Below, piece by piece: positions 53,170-62,554 of a stretch of 64,000 nt of DNA. A model generated the notes under the pieces. The model had not been told where the DNA came from. It saw only the letters and a program-made list of their open reading frames with translations, and did not search any database. Position 1 is the stretch's first letter; each line of letters opens with the position of its first letter. This stretch comes from Lacinutrix sp. Bg11-31 (lineage in GTDB: Bacteria > Bacteroidota > Bacteroidia > Flavobacteriales > Flavobacteriaceae), in NCBI RefSeq assembly GCF_002831665.1, contig NZ_CP025118.1:310001-374000 (forward strand), read 5' to 3'. The position numbers and the translations under genes are program-made.

Positions 53170-53715
53170 TTAATTCTTAGTTGTTGAAATGTAGAAACTC
53201 CATTCATACTCATAGCTGCTTTTCATCAATTCAGTACCATAGTCAGGTAACACTCCAGGTGCAGAAGCTCTGTAAGAATATGAACCAGAAGATAATGTTA
53301 ATGACTTTCGTTCTTGTGGTGAGAATGAATATATTTCATTATTCAATTTTAATGTTAGTGTTTTACTTGTGTTGTTGTAAATTTTAATAACAGGTTTTTC
53401 GGAACTAGTCTTTCCAATTGGTGTAAAAATACCTTCTTCATTCTTAGGAAGCATTCTATCTAATTTTACAAAATTAGAATGAACGAATCCTTCTTTATTT
53501 GTTTCAATATCTAAAACTTGATAAAAGCCGTTGACTTTATCTTTAGATATAACAAACAATACTGTTCCTTGCTGTAATGAAGAAATAACTTTACAACTTG
53601 TGTTTGCTTCAGTTCTGAAGTTTACAGTTTTATTTACGTAGCCTAAATAACTTTGAGCAGAAGAAACAAAACCAAATATTAGACCTAAGAATAATGTTAA
53701 AATAAATCTTTTCAT
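53170..53715 (-). CDS. Exported SH3b-domain protein
   Basis: The 181-residue protein has a signal peptide (FLGLIFGFVSSAQS). An SH3b domain covers residues about 22-85 (YVNKTVNFRTEANTSCKVIS, FVISKDKVNGFYQVLD, EGFVHSNFVKLD). A small beta domain follows (SKTLTLKLNNEIYSFSPQER). Bacterial SH3b domains commonly bind peptidoglycan or other envelope components, which would give the operon an outside sensor. It lies between the Hsp70 and kinase-AAA+ genes. Confidence 0.85.
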   Translation of the reverse strand: MKRFILTLFLGLIFGFVSSAQSYLGYVNKTVNFRTEANTSCKVISSLQQGTVLFVISKDKVNGFYQVLDIETNKEGFVHSNFVKLDRMLPKNEEGIFTPIGKTSSEKPVIKIYNNTSKTLTLKLNNEIYSFSPQERKSLTLSSGSYSYRASAPGVLPDYGTELMKSSYEYEWSFYISTTKN

Positions 53716-53726
53716 AATATATAATT

Positions 53727-56174
53727 TTAACCTTCAAAAATATCAGTTGGTTTATCTTCATCAACAAGACAATCAATTATTGAGATTACCATAGGATGTA
53801 ATTCTTCTACATCTGGATTTTCTCCTATAATTTGTAAACCTTTATTTAGAAGCGTTCTTGCTCTACTACTATCTTTCCAATTGTATGAACCGAAATTATC
53901 ATTGTGTTGTCTTACAAATCCGATTAATTGATATATTAATGTTAATTGAACAAAAAAGCTATTGATTTCTTCTAAAAGAATATTTCCAAGTTTTGCATCT
54001 TTTGCTTTTATAACTTCTTCTAATTGCGAACGAAATTGATTTACAGTTCGTGTAGTTTTATCATTCCCTAAATCATTATTTACCTCTTCTAATTTATAAA
54101 ATTCTTCCTTCAAAGTTTCTTCTAATTTTGGCCATTCATTTTGAATTTCAATTTGCTCAACCTCTTTTGCAAGTTTTTGAAGTTCGGAACGAGCTTCTAA
54201 TCTTCCTGATTCAGTTTTTTTAGTTTCAAATATGTTTTTGACTTTGTTTAGTTTTTCTTTAAATTCTTCTTTTCTATTAGAATCAAGGTTATCAATATTA
54301 TCTTCGGTTTCTTCAACTTGTTCTTTTAACCAAGCTTCTGTGAGTTTAGAGTCATTAGCAATTACTTCAAAAGGCATTTCAAAATCAATGTCAATAAAGT
54401 TTACTTTACCTGTCATAATATTTGACCTATCTATTTCAATAGTTAGATTGGCAATACTATTTTCGGCTAATAATGAAGGAAGTTCATTGCCTGTTATACG
54501 AATTGTTGAAACGTGATTGTTTAAAACTGCTTTTGTAAACGGTTCGCCTTGGTATATTGGAATATCAATAAAATCATCCATTCCTGGACGAATTTGTTTT
54601 TTATTTTTCAGGTCATTAAAAACACCCGTTGCTGCAAGAGTTTTTCCTTTTTCTAAACCTTTTAGGGGTTTAAGTATTTTTTTTCTTGAAACCTTATCTA
54701 TAACCTCTATACAAACAGTATGTGGCAAAACTGTTTTTCCAACATCAGTACCTTCAGAAATTGAAAAATTATAGGGTTCACATTCTAATTTATTACCTTT
54801 TTCATCATAAATTAGAATAGAAAAGACATTACGCTCTTCTGATTTTAAATGTAATTCAATTACTTCACCAATACTATTTACTTCTACTTTTTCACTTTTA
54901 AAGGCTTCATCTTCTCTAGCAATTTCTGCAAAAACTATTCTATCTTCATCTTTCGTTTTTATAGTTATAAAAGTACTTTCTCCAACAACCATTGAATCAT
55001 AATCGATATGTAATTGCACTTTTGATGTATCTATATCTACATTTTCAACAGGATTGTTTATCGTAGAAGCATATATGGCAGCACCTTCAGCTACTACTGT
55101 CATTGGGTCAACACTAGTATTTGGTTTTTTAATTTGAGTTTCAAGCATTTCTCGAACTACAGGTGAAAGCGTAGGTCCACCAACTAATATTAATTCATCT
55201 AAAGATTGACCGTTCTTGTTATTTCTTTTCAATAAGACATTACAATAATCAATTGCTTTCTGAATAAATGGCGTAATTACTTTTTTAAGTTGTTCTCGTG
55301 TTATTGTTAAATCTATTTCAAATTCTTCTCCTTCATCATCTTCTCCATATTCATCATAAAGATTAGTAAGTATAGAATACTCATCTTTATATGATAATTG
55401 GTTTTTAGCATCTTCTGCTAAAGGTTTCCACATTTCTTTAAAAGCGTTAAACTTTTCAGAATTGGATATAATAAAGTCTATTGAAAAGTTCTCTTTTAAG
55501 TATGGGATAAATATTTCATCAACAATTGCTTCATCTAAATTTTTACCACCTAAAAAGTTATCGCCTTCTGTGTCTATTACTTTAATAATACCATCAGATA
55601 CTTTTACCAAAGCAGAATCGAAAGTACCACCTCCAAAATCAAAAACTAACCAATATCCATTTTTATTTGAAGATTGAACACCATAGGCAATTGCAGCAGC
55701 ATAAGGCTCTTGCACTAACTCTACGTATTCAATTCCTGCTAATTCGGCAGCTTTTTTTGTTGCACTAATTTGATTCATTTCAAATGCAGCTGGAATTGTA
55801 ATTATTGCAGATTTTACATCTTCTTCTTTTACATAAGATTTAAGAGTCTTTAGAACTTCCGCAGATAAGTCTTCAGAACTTAAATTGCCTTTTAATGTGG
55901 TATGCTGAACCGCATTACCCATAGTTCGTTTGAACTCTGTAAAAATATTTGATTGGAAATCTGGTTTGTTAAATGCTCTTCTTTTATCCACAGGAAATTG
56001 GGCAAAAGATTTCACACCTACTTGAAACCCTTTTTTCGTTACTGTAACAGAAGATGGTGTTGTTTCTCCATTAACTTCATTTTTAAAAACTTTTGTTTTC
56101 CCATTTTCCATTACTGCAATAGCGGAATTGGTAGTTCCTAAATCTATCCCAAAATCTATTTTTAATCTTGCCAT
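53727..56174 (-). CDS. Hsp70-family chaperone, long form
   Basis: About 815 residues from the ATG at 56174, longer than DnaK (about 630-640). The nucleotide-binding domain is intact: GIDLGTTNSA at 9-18, VQEPYAAAIAYG, DFGGGTFDS at 179-187 and LVGGPTLSPVV near 330. The substrate domain (about 390-530) is diverged from DnaK, and a long helical region follows. This is a specialised Hsp70 rather than the housekeeping DnaK. In its operon it is flanked by a GrpE-like and a J-like partner. The additional frame to 56204 is not needed. Confidence 0.92.
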   Translation of the reverse strand: MARLKIDFGIDLGTTNSAIAVMENGKTKVFKNEVNGETTPSSVTVTKKGFQVGVKSFAQFPVDKRRAFNKPDFQSNIFTEFKRTMGNAVQHTTLKGNLSSEDLSAEVLKTLKSYVKEEDVKSAIITIPAAFEMNQISATKKAAELAGIEYVELVQEPYAAAIAYGVQSSNKNGYWLVFDFGGGTFDSALVKVSDGIIKVIDTEGDNFLGGKNLDEAIVDEIFIPYLKENFSIDFIISNSEKFNAFKEMWKPLAEDAKNQLSYKDEYSILTNLYDEYGEDDEGEEFEIDLTITREQLKKVITPFIQKAIDYCNVLLKRNNKNGQSLDELILVGGPTLSPVVREMLETQIKKPNTSVDPMTVVAEGAAIYASTINNPVENVDIDTSKVQLHIDYDSMVVGESTFITIKTKDEDRIVFAEIAREDEAFKSEKVEVNSIGEVIELHLKSEERNVFSILIYDEKGNKLECEPYNFSISEGTDVGKTVLPHTVCIEVIDKVSRKKILKPLKGLEKGKTLAATGVFNDLKNKKQIRPGMDDFIDIPIYQGEPFTKAVLNNHVSTIRITGNELPSLLAENSIANLTIEIDRSNIMTGKVNFIDIDFEMPFEVIANDSKLTEAWLKEQVEETEDNIDNLDSNRKEEFKEKLNKVKNIFETKKTESGRLEARSELQKLAKEVEQIEIQNEWPKLEETLKEEFYKLEEVNNDLGNDKTTRTVNQFRSQLEEVIKAKDAKLGNILLEEINSFFVQLTLIYQLIGFVRQHNDNFGSYNWKDSSRARTLLNKGLQIIGENPDVEELHPMVISIIDCLVDEDKPTDIFEG

Positions 56175-56184
56175 ATTTATTTTT

Positions 56185-57144
56185 TTATTCGTTGAATGCA
56201 ACAATTACTTTAGCCGCTTGTATCATTTTTTTATCAAAGTTTACTTGTGGCTTTATAATTCTTTTTATTATTTGTTTTCCTTCTTCAATACTGTCATCAA
56301 ATTCTAATGTTGCTACCATATTCATTCCTGAATTGTAGTTCTGTCCTATAAGTTTAGGGATTTCATATCCATAAGCTTTAAGATTATCTAAAATGGATTC
56401 AGAATATTTTTTCAAATGTTTATATCCTTTGATGCTCTTGTCCATTACTTCGAGATTCATTAAGATTCTTGTTACTTCATCAGCAACTTTAAGTACTAAA
56501 GAATGGTCTTTTTCCTCTTTGCCTAATGTTTTACTTTCTGATTCTTTGATTTTTAATTGTGAGCTAATAATTTCTAAAAGCTGGCTATCTAACTTCACAC
56601 TTTCTTCTTCTAATGCAGTTTTAGTGTTCTTTATTTGTGTTTCAACATCTGTTTTACTTGATTGTATTTGATTTTTAACTTCATTTTTATCTGAAAGCAT
56701 ACGTTTACCCAATAGCCAATAAACCAAACCACCTAATAAAAGTGTAGCCAAAGTTGCAATTATCCAATACAAACGATTTTTGCCTAAACTACTATCTAAT
56801 TCTGAAATTTTGGAATTTGCATTTTCGCCTGTTTGTTTAATTTTTTTGTTTAGTTGTTTGTTGACAGAAGATAACTCTTGCTTGCTTTTGTTAATTAGAG
56901 TATTCAAGCTATCGACAACTTTTACTTGATTGTCTATAATTGTTTGGTTCAAATCTTTTTTAACAATACGATATGTTCTGTATTCTTTATTCAATTCGGA
57001 ATAAAGTTTTTGAATATCGTTTTGCTGTTGGTTTACTTGAGTTTGTAAACTTTTAATTTTTTCAATTAATTCCGTACTTGGTTGCTCTTGAGCAAAAAGA
57101 TTGGTTGCTCCTAAAAAAGCAATTATTAGTATTGTTTTTTTCAT
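56185..57144 (-). CDS. Membrane protein with periplasmic coiled coil and GrpE-like cytoplasmic end
   Basis: The 319-residue protein has a signal peptide (ILIIAFLGATNLFAQ) and a coiled coil at about 25-120 (QTQVNQQQNDIQKLYSELNK). One membrane helix lies at about 126-146 (WIIATLATLLLGGLVYWLLG), and a second long coiled coil runs to about 205. The last 100 residues, with YGYEIPKLIGQNYNSGMNMV and RIIKPQVNFDKKMIQAAKVI, follow the pattern of GrpE, the nucleotide exchange factor of Hsp70. The topology puts this end in the cytosol. The GrpE relation is my inference from the pattern and from the adjacent Hsp70 gene. Confidence 0.75.
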   Translation of the reverse strand: MKKTILIIAFLGATNLFAQEQPSTELIEKIKSLQTQVNQQQNDIQKLYSELNKEYRTYRIVKKDLNQTIIDNQVKVVDSLNTLINKSKQELSSVNKQLNKKIKQTGENANSKISELDSSLGKNRLYWIIATLATLLLGGLVYWLLGKRMLSDKNEVKNQIQSSKTDVETQIKNTKTALEEESVKLDSQLLEIISSQLKIKESESKTLGKEEKDHSLVLKVADEVTRILMNLEVMDKSIKGYKHLKKYSESILDNLKAYGYEIPKLIGQNYNSGMNMVATLEFDDSIEEGKQIIKRIIKPQVNFDKKMIQAAKVIVAFNE

Positions 57145-57146
57145 TG

Positions 57147-59162
57147 TTAGTATTTTGCTGCTGAAAGTTCCATTTTTAATTTGTAAATCTTTTCTTCTTG
57201 AGATTTGATGTTTCTTCTCTTTTCTATTTTTGATTTTTCTGTGAGCTGGTCAATTTTCTTTTGTTGGGATTGAATTTGTTCTTGCTTTTCAGAGCTACCT
57301 CTAAACAGTTTGAATTTTTGAATTTCGCTCATTTCATTGCGAGCAAATCTAATTTCATTTTCGAGGTAATTAGTTTGATTTATTTGTCTTAACTTCTTTT
57401 CAGCACTTGATATTTCCTTTTGTAATCTTTCAGAAGGTGCTAATTCAACAACATATTTTTTGCTATGAATCAAATATTCATCTACATATACTTCAATTCG
57501 ATGTTCTCCTATCTTATACGTGCATTCATCAGAATTCCCCCAACCTGGTAACTCAATTGTTTTTGAATCATTATTTATTTCTTTTGTAGTTGATTGAGAG
57601 TATCCAATTGGTGATATTTTTGAGTTTCGTTTGATGCTACCATCAGGATTTATATACTTTAGGTAAAAGTTTACAGAAGTAGGATTTTCAACTTTTATAT
57701 TGAGGTTTAATCCAATATACCTCACAAATTTAATATATAAAGGTTGATTGTCTGTATTGGTTATTTCAGAAGAAGTAACTTTGAAAGTTAGTTTTGGCGG
57801 TATCTTTTTGTAGTCATTAATTATTCTAGTTATTACAGAATTACTTGAAGAATTTTCTTTTAACCATTTTGCTAATTCAATAAATTCCGCTTTGAGTTTG
57901 TTATTAGAGCTTTCTTTTATCTTCCCTAAACTACTACTATCCAAAACTGCATTTAGCAAGTTATTTACCTCTTTCCAATTAATCGAATTTTTAATGTTAT
58001 CATCAACAGCAGTTTGGTTAATTGTTTTCAATCCAAACTTTATTTCGGCATCATTTTCCATTAAATCTTTAATCTGTTGCCTTATTTTCGCTTCATTTGT
58101 TTCATAAGCATCTTTTACAGATTGCAATAGTTCAACAGCTTGAGAAAGGCTATTGTCTTTCATTTCTTCGAGTGTAGAAATATGGTCTTTTGCTCTATCT
58201 TGAATCAAACTTCCAACTGCAATTGACAATGCTGTTTTATTAAGTTCTTGAGCTTGTTTTAAGTAATCTTTATTGGAATCATTTTCTTGACTTTCGTTGA
58301 AATAATCAATTCCACATTGCATTATTTCATTTGCTAATTGGTCTGCAATTGTTTTATATTTTAAATCAGTAATTCCAAGTAATGATTGCAACGTTACTAA
58401 GTCATCTTTACAGTTTGCAGCTAAGTTTAGTCCAAATTGGTAGGCATCAATTTTGTTATCCTTTCTTTTGTTTTTACTTCTGGAAATTTGGCTTTCAATA
58501 TTGTGTAGCGGTTCTTCTGTGAACTTTTTTGAAAGATAATTTCGAGTAGAACCGTTGCAATTACTGAATAATTGTAATGTTTCAGAACTAGAATATTGGT
58601 TTTTGAATTGCGTAAGCAATTCATCAACCAATTTTTCTATTTGTTTTTTATTGTCAATGGTAAAAGTTTCATCTGCAACAGAATGAACAAAATTTTCAAA
58701 GTATCCAGATTCTATAAGTTTGATTTTAGCTTCAATTCCTTTTTTTATTTCATCTTGGTTTTTGCTCAATAATTTGAAAGTTCCTAAATTATTAAAAGCT
58801 GAAAAGTTCTTAGAATTTACATCTTTGTTTTGGGTTACTTTATCCCAGATTTCAATTGCTTTTTCTTTGTCTCCATTTTTCAGGTAGTCAATCGCAGTAT
58901 TATCAAAAGGATTGACATTTAAAAACCAAAACAAAGCATAGTTTACTTTATCTTGGTTTTGCTCAATGTTTGAAAAAGCTTTATTTATAGAATCTTCGGT
59001 TCTGGTAATGCTATTTAAATCTTGAAAGTCATATTCAGAATTTATTTTCTTTCCAACCTTTGCAAATGCTCTGATTTTTCCTCTTTGCTTTTCAAGTTCT
59101 TTTGCAGTAGCATTTGAAAGAATTCCTGCAATTCGGTAAGGGTTATTTTGGATTAACTCCAT
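57147..59162 (-). CDS. J-like, helical and coiled-coil protein (first gene of the operon)
   Basis: The 671-residue soluble protein starts with NNPYRIAGILSNATAKELEK, which resembles the beginning of a J domain (NPYxxLGLxxxATxxEI) but lacks an HPD motif. A helical middle of TPR type follows to about 440 (FWFLNVNPFDNTAIDYLKNG). A beta domain is at about 450-570 (LTFKVTSSEITNTDNQPLYI) and a coiled coil runs from about 575 to the end. It could recruit clients to the Hsp70, but the lack of HPD means it probably does not stimulate ATPase in the classic way. I do not know a named family. Confidence 0.7.
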   Translation of the reverse strand: MELIQNNPYRIAGILSNATAKELEKQRGKIRAFAKVGKKINSEYDFQDLNSITRTEDSINKAFSNIEQNQDKVNYALFWFLNVNPFDNTAIDYLKNGDKEKAIEIWDKVTQNKDVNSKNFSAFNNLGTFKLLSKNQDEIKKGIEAKIKLIESGYFENFVHSVADETFTIDNKKQIEKLVDELLTQFKNQYSSSETLQLFSNCNGSTRNYLSKKFTEEPLHNIESQISRSKNKRKDNKIDAYQFGLNLAANCKDDLVTLQSLLGITDLKYKTIADQLANEIMQCGIDYFNESQENDSNKDYLKQAQELNKTALSIAVGSLIQDRAKDHISTLEEMKDNSLSQAVELLQSVKDAYETNEAKIRQQIKDLMENDAEIKFGLKTINQTAVDDNIKNSINWKEVNNLLNAVLDSSSLGKIKESSNNKLKAEFIELAKWLKENSSSNSVITRIINDYKKIPPKLTFKVTSSEITNTDNQPLYIKFVRYIGLNLNIKVENPTSVNFYLKYINPDGSIKRNSKISPIGYSQSTTKEINNDSKTIELPGWGNSDECTYKIGEHRIEVYVDEYLIHSKKYVVELAPSERLQKEISSAEKKLRQINQTNYLENEIRFARNEMSEIQKFKLFRGSSEKQEQIQSQQKKIDQLTEKSKIEKRRNIKSQEEKIYKLKMELSAAKY

Positions 59163-59250
59163 ATTTTTTCGGTTGGTTTTAAGTCTTTCAAATTACTCTC
59201 TTTTTTTTATTTCGGATTACGGTTTTCCGTATTCAGTTCAATTTTTACTC

Positions 59251-59389
59251 GAGCGTTGGCAAAAAACAGCTCTTTTGGTTTTTTCAGCGTTGGCTTATGT
59301 GTCGGCAAAAAACCAAATGTGCTGTTTGTGCGGCTGGCTTATTTAGTTCAAATGTTCAATTTTTATCGTTTTTCCGCATTATGCACAAC
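59251..59389. repeat. Right boundary repeats of the seven-gene operon
   Basis: GAGCGTTGGCAAA at 59251-59263 and AGCGTTGGCTT at 59286-59296 repeat directly the sequences at 50475 and 50551. GCATTATGCACAAC at 59376-59389 is the inverted partner of 50414-50427. Confidence 0.7.
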
Positions 59390-59507
59390 TAGTTATATAA
59401 TAACCTTTATTCCTCATATCCATTAAATATAAGAGGATATAATAAGTTTCTTATTATTTATACCCTAAAAGATATAAGCAACGAAATTAGCTCTTATTAG
59501 TCTAGAA

Positions 59508-59534
59508 AAAAATACGTAGAACTACGTATTTTTC
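59508..59534. terminator. Bidirectional hairpin terminator
   Basis: AAAAATACGTAG pairs with CTACGTATTTTT over twelve bases, with a two-base spacer; flanking A and T runs allow action in both directions. Confidence 0.75.
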
Positions 59535-59595
59535 TTCAACAAAAGCCAAATTACAACAGTCTAATTAATATATTTTGAGGATATCCGTAAAAACA

Positions 59596-59628
59596 AAAAA
59601 AACCACTAAGTTTTCACTAAGTGGTTTT
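59596..59628 (-). terminator. Terminator of the methylmalonyl-CoA mutase operon
   Basis: AAACCACT (59600-59607) pairs with AGTGGTTT (59620-59627). An A-run precedes it on the plus strand, which is a U-run for minus-strand transcription. Confidence 0.8.
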
Positions 59629-59679
59629 AAATAGTACTACTATTTTTTTTATAGTTTATTACTATTTGGTTTGTAGTTT

Positions 59680-61830
59680 TTAATCAATCAAAACCTCTAA
59701 AATAGTAATGGCAGCTTCACTAATTTTAGTTCCAGGACCAAAAACTGCAACAGCTCCAGCATCAAATAAATACTGGTAATCTTGTTTTGGTATTACACCA
59801 CCAACAATTACCATAATATCTTCTCTGCCATACTTTTTAAGTTCTTCTATAACTTGTGGCACTAATGTTTTGTGTCCTGCTGCTAAAGAAGAGACACCAA
59901 GAATATGCACATCGTTTTCTACAGCTTGCTTTGCAGCTTCGTGAGGCGTTTGAAATAATGGACCAATGTCTACATCGAAACCAATATCTGCATAACCAGT
60001 AGCCACAACTTTTGCACCACGATCATGTCCATCTTGTCCCATTTTAGCAATCATAATACGTGGTCGTCTACCATCTTGCTCTGCAAATTGGTTTGCTAAT
60101 TGTTTTGCTTTTGCAAAACTCTTGTCGTCTTTTATCTCTTTACTATACACACCAGAAAATGATTTTATTTGTGCTTTATATCTACCATAAACAGCTTCTA
60201 AAGCATCACTAATTTCGCCTAAAGTAGCACGTTCTTTTGCTGCTATTACTGCTAAATGTAGTAAATTATTTTCAGCACTTACATTAGAGTCTTTAGTTTT
60301 GTTAGATAATCGTGCAGCTTCGGTTAAATTATGTAAAGCCTGAGTTACTTTTTTAGTATCGCGTTCTGCTTTTGTTTTTTCTAAACGTTCAATTTGTTGT
60401 TTTCTAACGGTTTGGTTATCGACTTCTAAAATATGAAGCGGATCTTCTTCGTCTAAAACATATTTATTAACACCAATAATAAGGTCTTGACCAGAATCTA
60501 TTCGTGCTTGTTTTCTTGCCGCAGCTTCTTCAATTCTTAGTTTTGGAATACCAGCTTCTATAGCTTTGGTCATGCCACCAAGTTCTTCAACTTCTTCAAT
60601 TAAAGACCACGCTTTTTGTGCGATGTCATCGGTTAGTTTTTCAACATAATAACTTCCAGCCCAAGGATCTACCGTTTTGGTAATATTGGTTTCTTCTTGT
60701 AAATATATTTGTGTGTTTCTTGCAATTCTAGCCGAGAAATCTGTAGGTAGTGCAATAGCTTCGTCTAAGGCATTGGTGTGTAAACTTTGTGTGCCACCAA
60801 AAGCAGCAGCAGTAGCTTCTATAGTTGTACGTGCTACATTGTTAAATGGATCTTGTTCTGTTAAACTCCAACCACTAGTTTGGCAATGCGTACGTAATGC
60901 CAATGATTTTTGATTTTTAGGATTAAACTGACTTACTAATTTTGCCCACAACATTCTTGCAGCTCGCATTTTAGCAATCTCCATAAAATGGTTCATACCA
61001 ATAGCCCAAAAGAAAGAGAGTCTTGGCGCAAAAGTATCAATGTCCATTCCTGCGGCTAACCCTTTTCTTATGTATTCTAAACCATCTGCAAGTGTGTAAG
61101 CCAACTCAATATCGCAAGTGGCTCCTGCTTCCTGCATGTGGTAACCAGAAATACTAATACTATTGAATTTTGGCATGTTCTTGCTCGTGTATTCAAAAAT
61201 ATCCGAGATAATTTGCATGGATGGTGTAGGAGGATAGATGTACGTATTACGTACCATAAACTCCTTTAATATATCGTTTTGTATGGTTCCTGCTAAATCT
61301 GTTAATGCAACGCCTTGTTCTTGTGCTGCAACTATATAAAAGGCTAAGATTGGTAAAACAGCACCATTCATAGTCATAGAAACGCTCATTTTATCTAGCG
61401 GAATCTGGTCGAAAAGTACTTTCATGTCTTCAACACTGTCTATGGCAACTCCAGCTTTTCCAACATCTCCAACTACGCGTTCGTGATCAGAATCATAACC
61501 TCTATGCGTTGCTAGATCGAAAGCGACAGACAATCCTTTTTGTCCTGCGGCTAAATTTCTACGGTAGAACGCATTACTTTCTTCTGCAGTAGAAAATCCT
61601 GCATATTGTCTAATAGTCCAAGGTCTACGCACATACATTGTTGAGTATGGTCCACGTAAATTTGGAGCAATTCCTGCTACAAAACCTAAATGCTCTAAGT
61701 TTTCTAAATCAGATTTTGAATAATTCGATTTTACAGGAATGTCTTCAGCAGTTAAAGAGGAAACAGATTTTGTTTCTTGACTTTTTACTACAGATTTAAT
61801 TGCGATATGTTGAAGGTTTTTTCTGCTCAT
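59680..61830 (-). CDS. scpA: Methylmalonyl-CoA mutase, large (catalytic) subunit
   Basis: The 716-residue adenosylcobalamin enzyme interconverts methylmalonyl-CoA and succinyl-CoA (also called MutB). The TIM-barrel part has [20 protein letters not shown] and [20 protein letters not shown]. The B12-binding domain near the C-terminus carries the base-off motif [10 protein letters not shown] with the cobalt-ligand His, followed by [11 protein letters not shown]. It shares a transcript with the two genes upstream, and its ATG overlaps the stop codon of the preceding lipoprotein gene. Confidence 0.96.
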   Translation of the reverse strand: MSRKNLQHIAIKSVVKSQETKSVSSLTAEDIPVKSNYSKSDLENLEHLGFVAGIAPNLRGPYSTMYVRRPWTIRQYAGFSTAEESNAFYRRNLAAGQKGLSVAFDLATHRGYDSDHERVVGDVGKAGVAIDSVEDMKVLFDQIPLDKMSVSMTMNGAVLPILAFYIVAAQEQGVALTDLAGTIQNDILKEFMVRNTYIYPPTPSMQIISDIFEYTSKNMPKFNSISISGYHMQEAGATCDIELAYTLADGLEYIRKGLAAGMDIDTFAPRLSFFWAIGMNHFMEIAKMRAARMLWAKLVSQFNPKNQKSLALRTHCQTSGWSLTEQDPFNNVARTTIEATAAAFGGTQSLHTNALDEAIALPTDFSARIARNTQIYLQEETNITKTVDPWAGSYYVEKLTDDIAQKAWSLIEEVEELGGMTKAIEAGIPKLRIEEAAARKQARIDSGQDLIIGVNKYVLDEEDPLHILEVDNQTVRKQQIERLEKTKAERDTKKVTQALHNLTEAARLSNKTKDSNVSAENNLLHLAVIAAKERATLGEISDALEAVYGRYKAQIKSFSGVYSKEIKDDKSFAKAKQLANQFAEQDGRRPRIMIAKMGQDGHDRGAKVVATGYADIGFDVDIGPLFQTPHEAAKQAVENDVHILGVSSLAAGHKTLVPQVIEELKKYGREDIMVIVGGVIPKQDYQYLFDAGAVAVFGPGTKISEAAITILEVLID

Positions 61831-62543
61831 TAGTCATGGTTATGTCCAGCGTGTGGATCATTCGCAGCTCCTTTTGTAGGAACTGCTTGTTTAGGTGTTT
61901 TTTTAAAATTAACACCATCAACACTAGGCTTTGTTGGATCAGGCTGTGCTTGCGAAAAGTTTGTGTTTAGTTCTTCTAGTTTGGTATTTAATAATTGAGA
62001 ATAGAAAAACTCTAAAGCTACATAAGATTTTAAACTACCATCTGCTTGGATAAATCTTGAACTACTACTTAAAAGCGGTAAAATTAAACTTGGCTTTAAG
62101 CTGTTAGTCGCTAATAAAGCGTTATAGGTTGCTTTAATGTCTTTGTCTTTTATGTTATTGGCAATACAATCTACTAATGGACCTGAGTTATTAAGCGAGT
62201 TTTTTCCGTTGGTCTCTGTCCATAAATTAGTACTTTCTTTTAAGGCTTTTGCTATTTTTAAACTATGTTCGCTGGCAATATTTTTCACATTTAATTTACC
62301 TCTTTGTCTTTCGTTTAGAAAAGTAGAATATGCTTTTGTGAAATTTTTATTATTAATATTATAAGCTCTAATTATGTCGTTCTCGAAAGAATAAACAGCC
62401 TCTTGCAATAAATGGCCATTTGGGAAGTCGCAAGCCAGTAGTTTAGGATTTTCTGAGTATTTGTAATCGATTGATTTAGAATTGTTACAGCTAGAAATTG
62501 TAACTAAAATTACTAAAATTAAAAGTTTAAAAGTTGTCTTCAT
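61830..62543 (-). CDS. Lipoprotein encoded between the two mutase subunits
   Basis: The 237-residue lipoprotein (lipobox VTISSCNN) has a helical body with many short polar helices and ends in a Pro-rich tail closing with DPHAGHNHD, a possible metal-binding His cluster. No known domain is recognised. Its gene lies between the small and large mutase subunits and shares one base with the latter. An envelope protein in a B12-enzyme operon is unexpected. It might serve in cobalamin or metal handling, but this is only a guess. Confidence 0.75.
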   Translation of the reverse strand: MKTTFKLLILVILVTISSCNNSKSIDYKYSENPKLLACDFPNGHLLQEAVYSFENDIIRAYNINNKNFTKAYSTFLNERQRGKLNVKNIASEHSLKIAKALKESTNLWTETNGKNSLNNSGPLVDCIANNIKDKDIKATYNALLATNSLKPSLILPLLSSSSRFIQADGSLKSYVALEFFYSQLLNTKLEELNTNFSQAQPDPTKPSVDGVNFKKTPKQAVPTKGAANDPHAGHNHD

Positions 62544-62554
62544 TTGTAAAATGT

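Larger units (their letters stand above)
59163..59679. other. 517-bp spacer: right boundary of the accessory region
   Basis: It contains the right boundary repeats, then AT-rich core sequence with two terminators. The operon's promoter should lie in the part next to 59162; the nearest partial match is TAATTTG (about 59193-59199, minus strand), one base short of consensus. No gene is seen. Confidence 0.5.
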
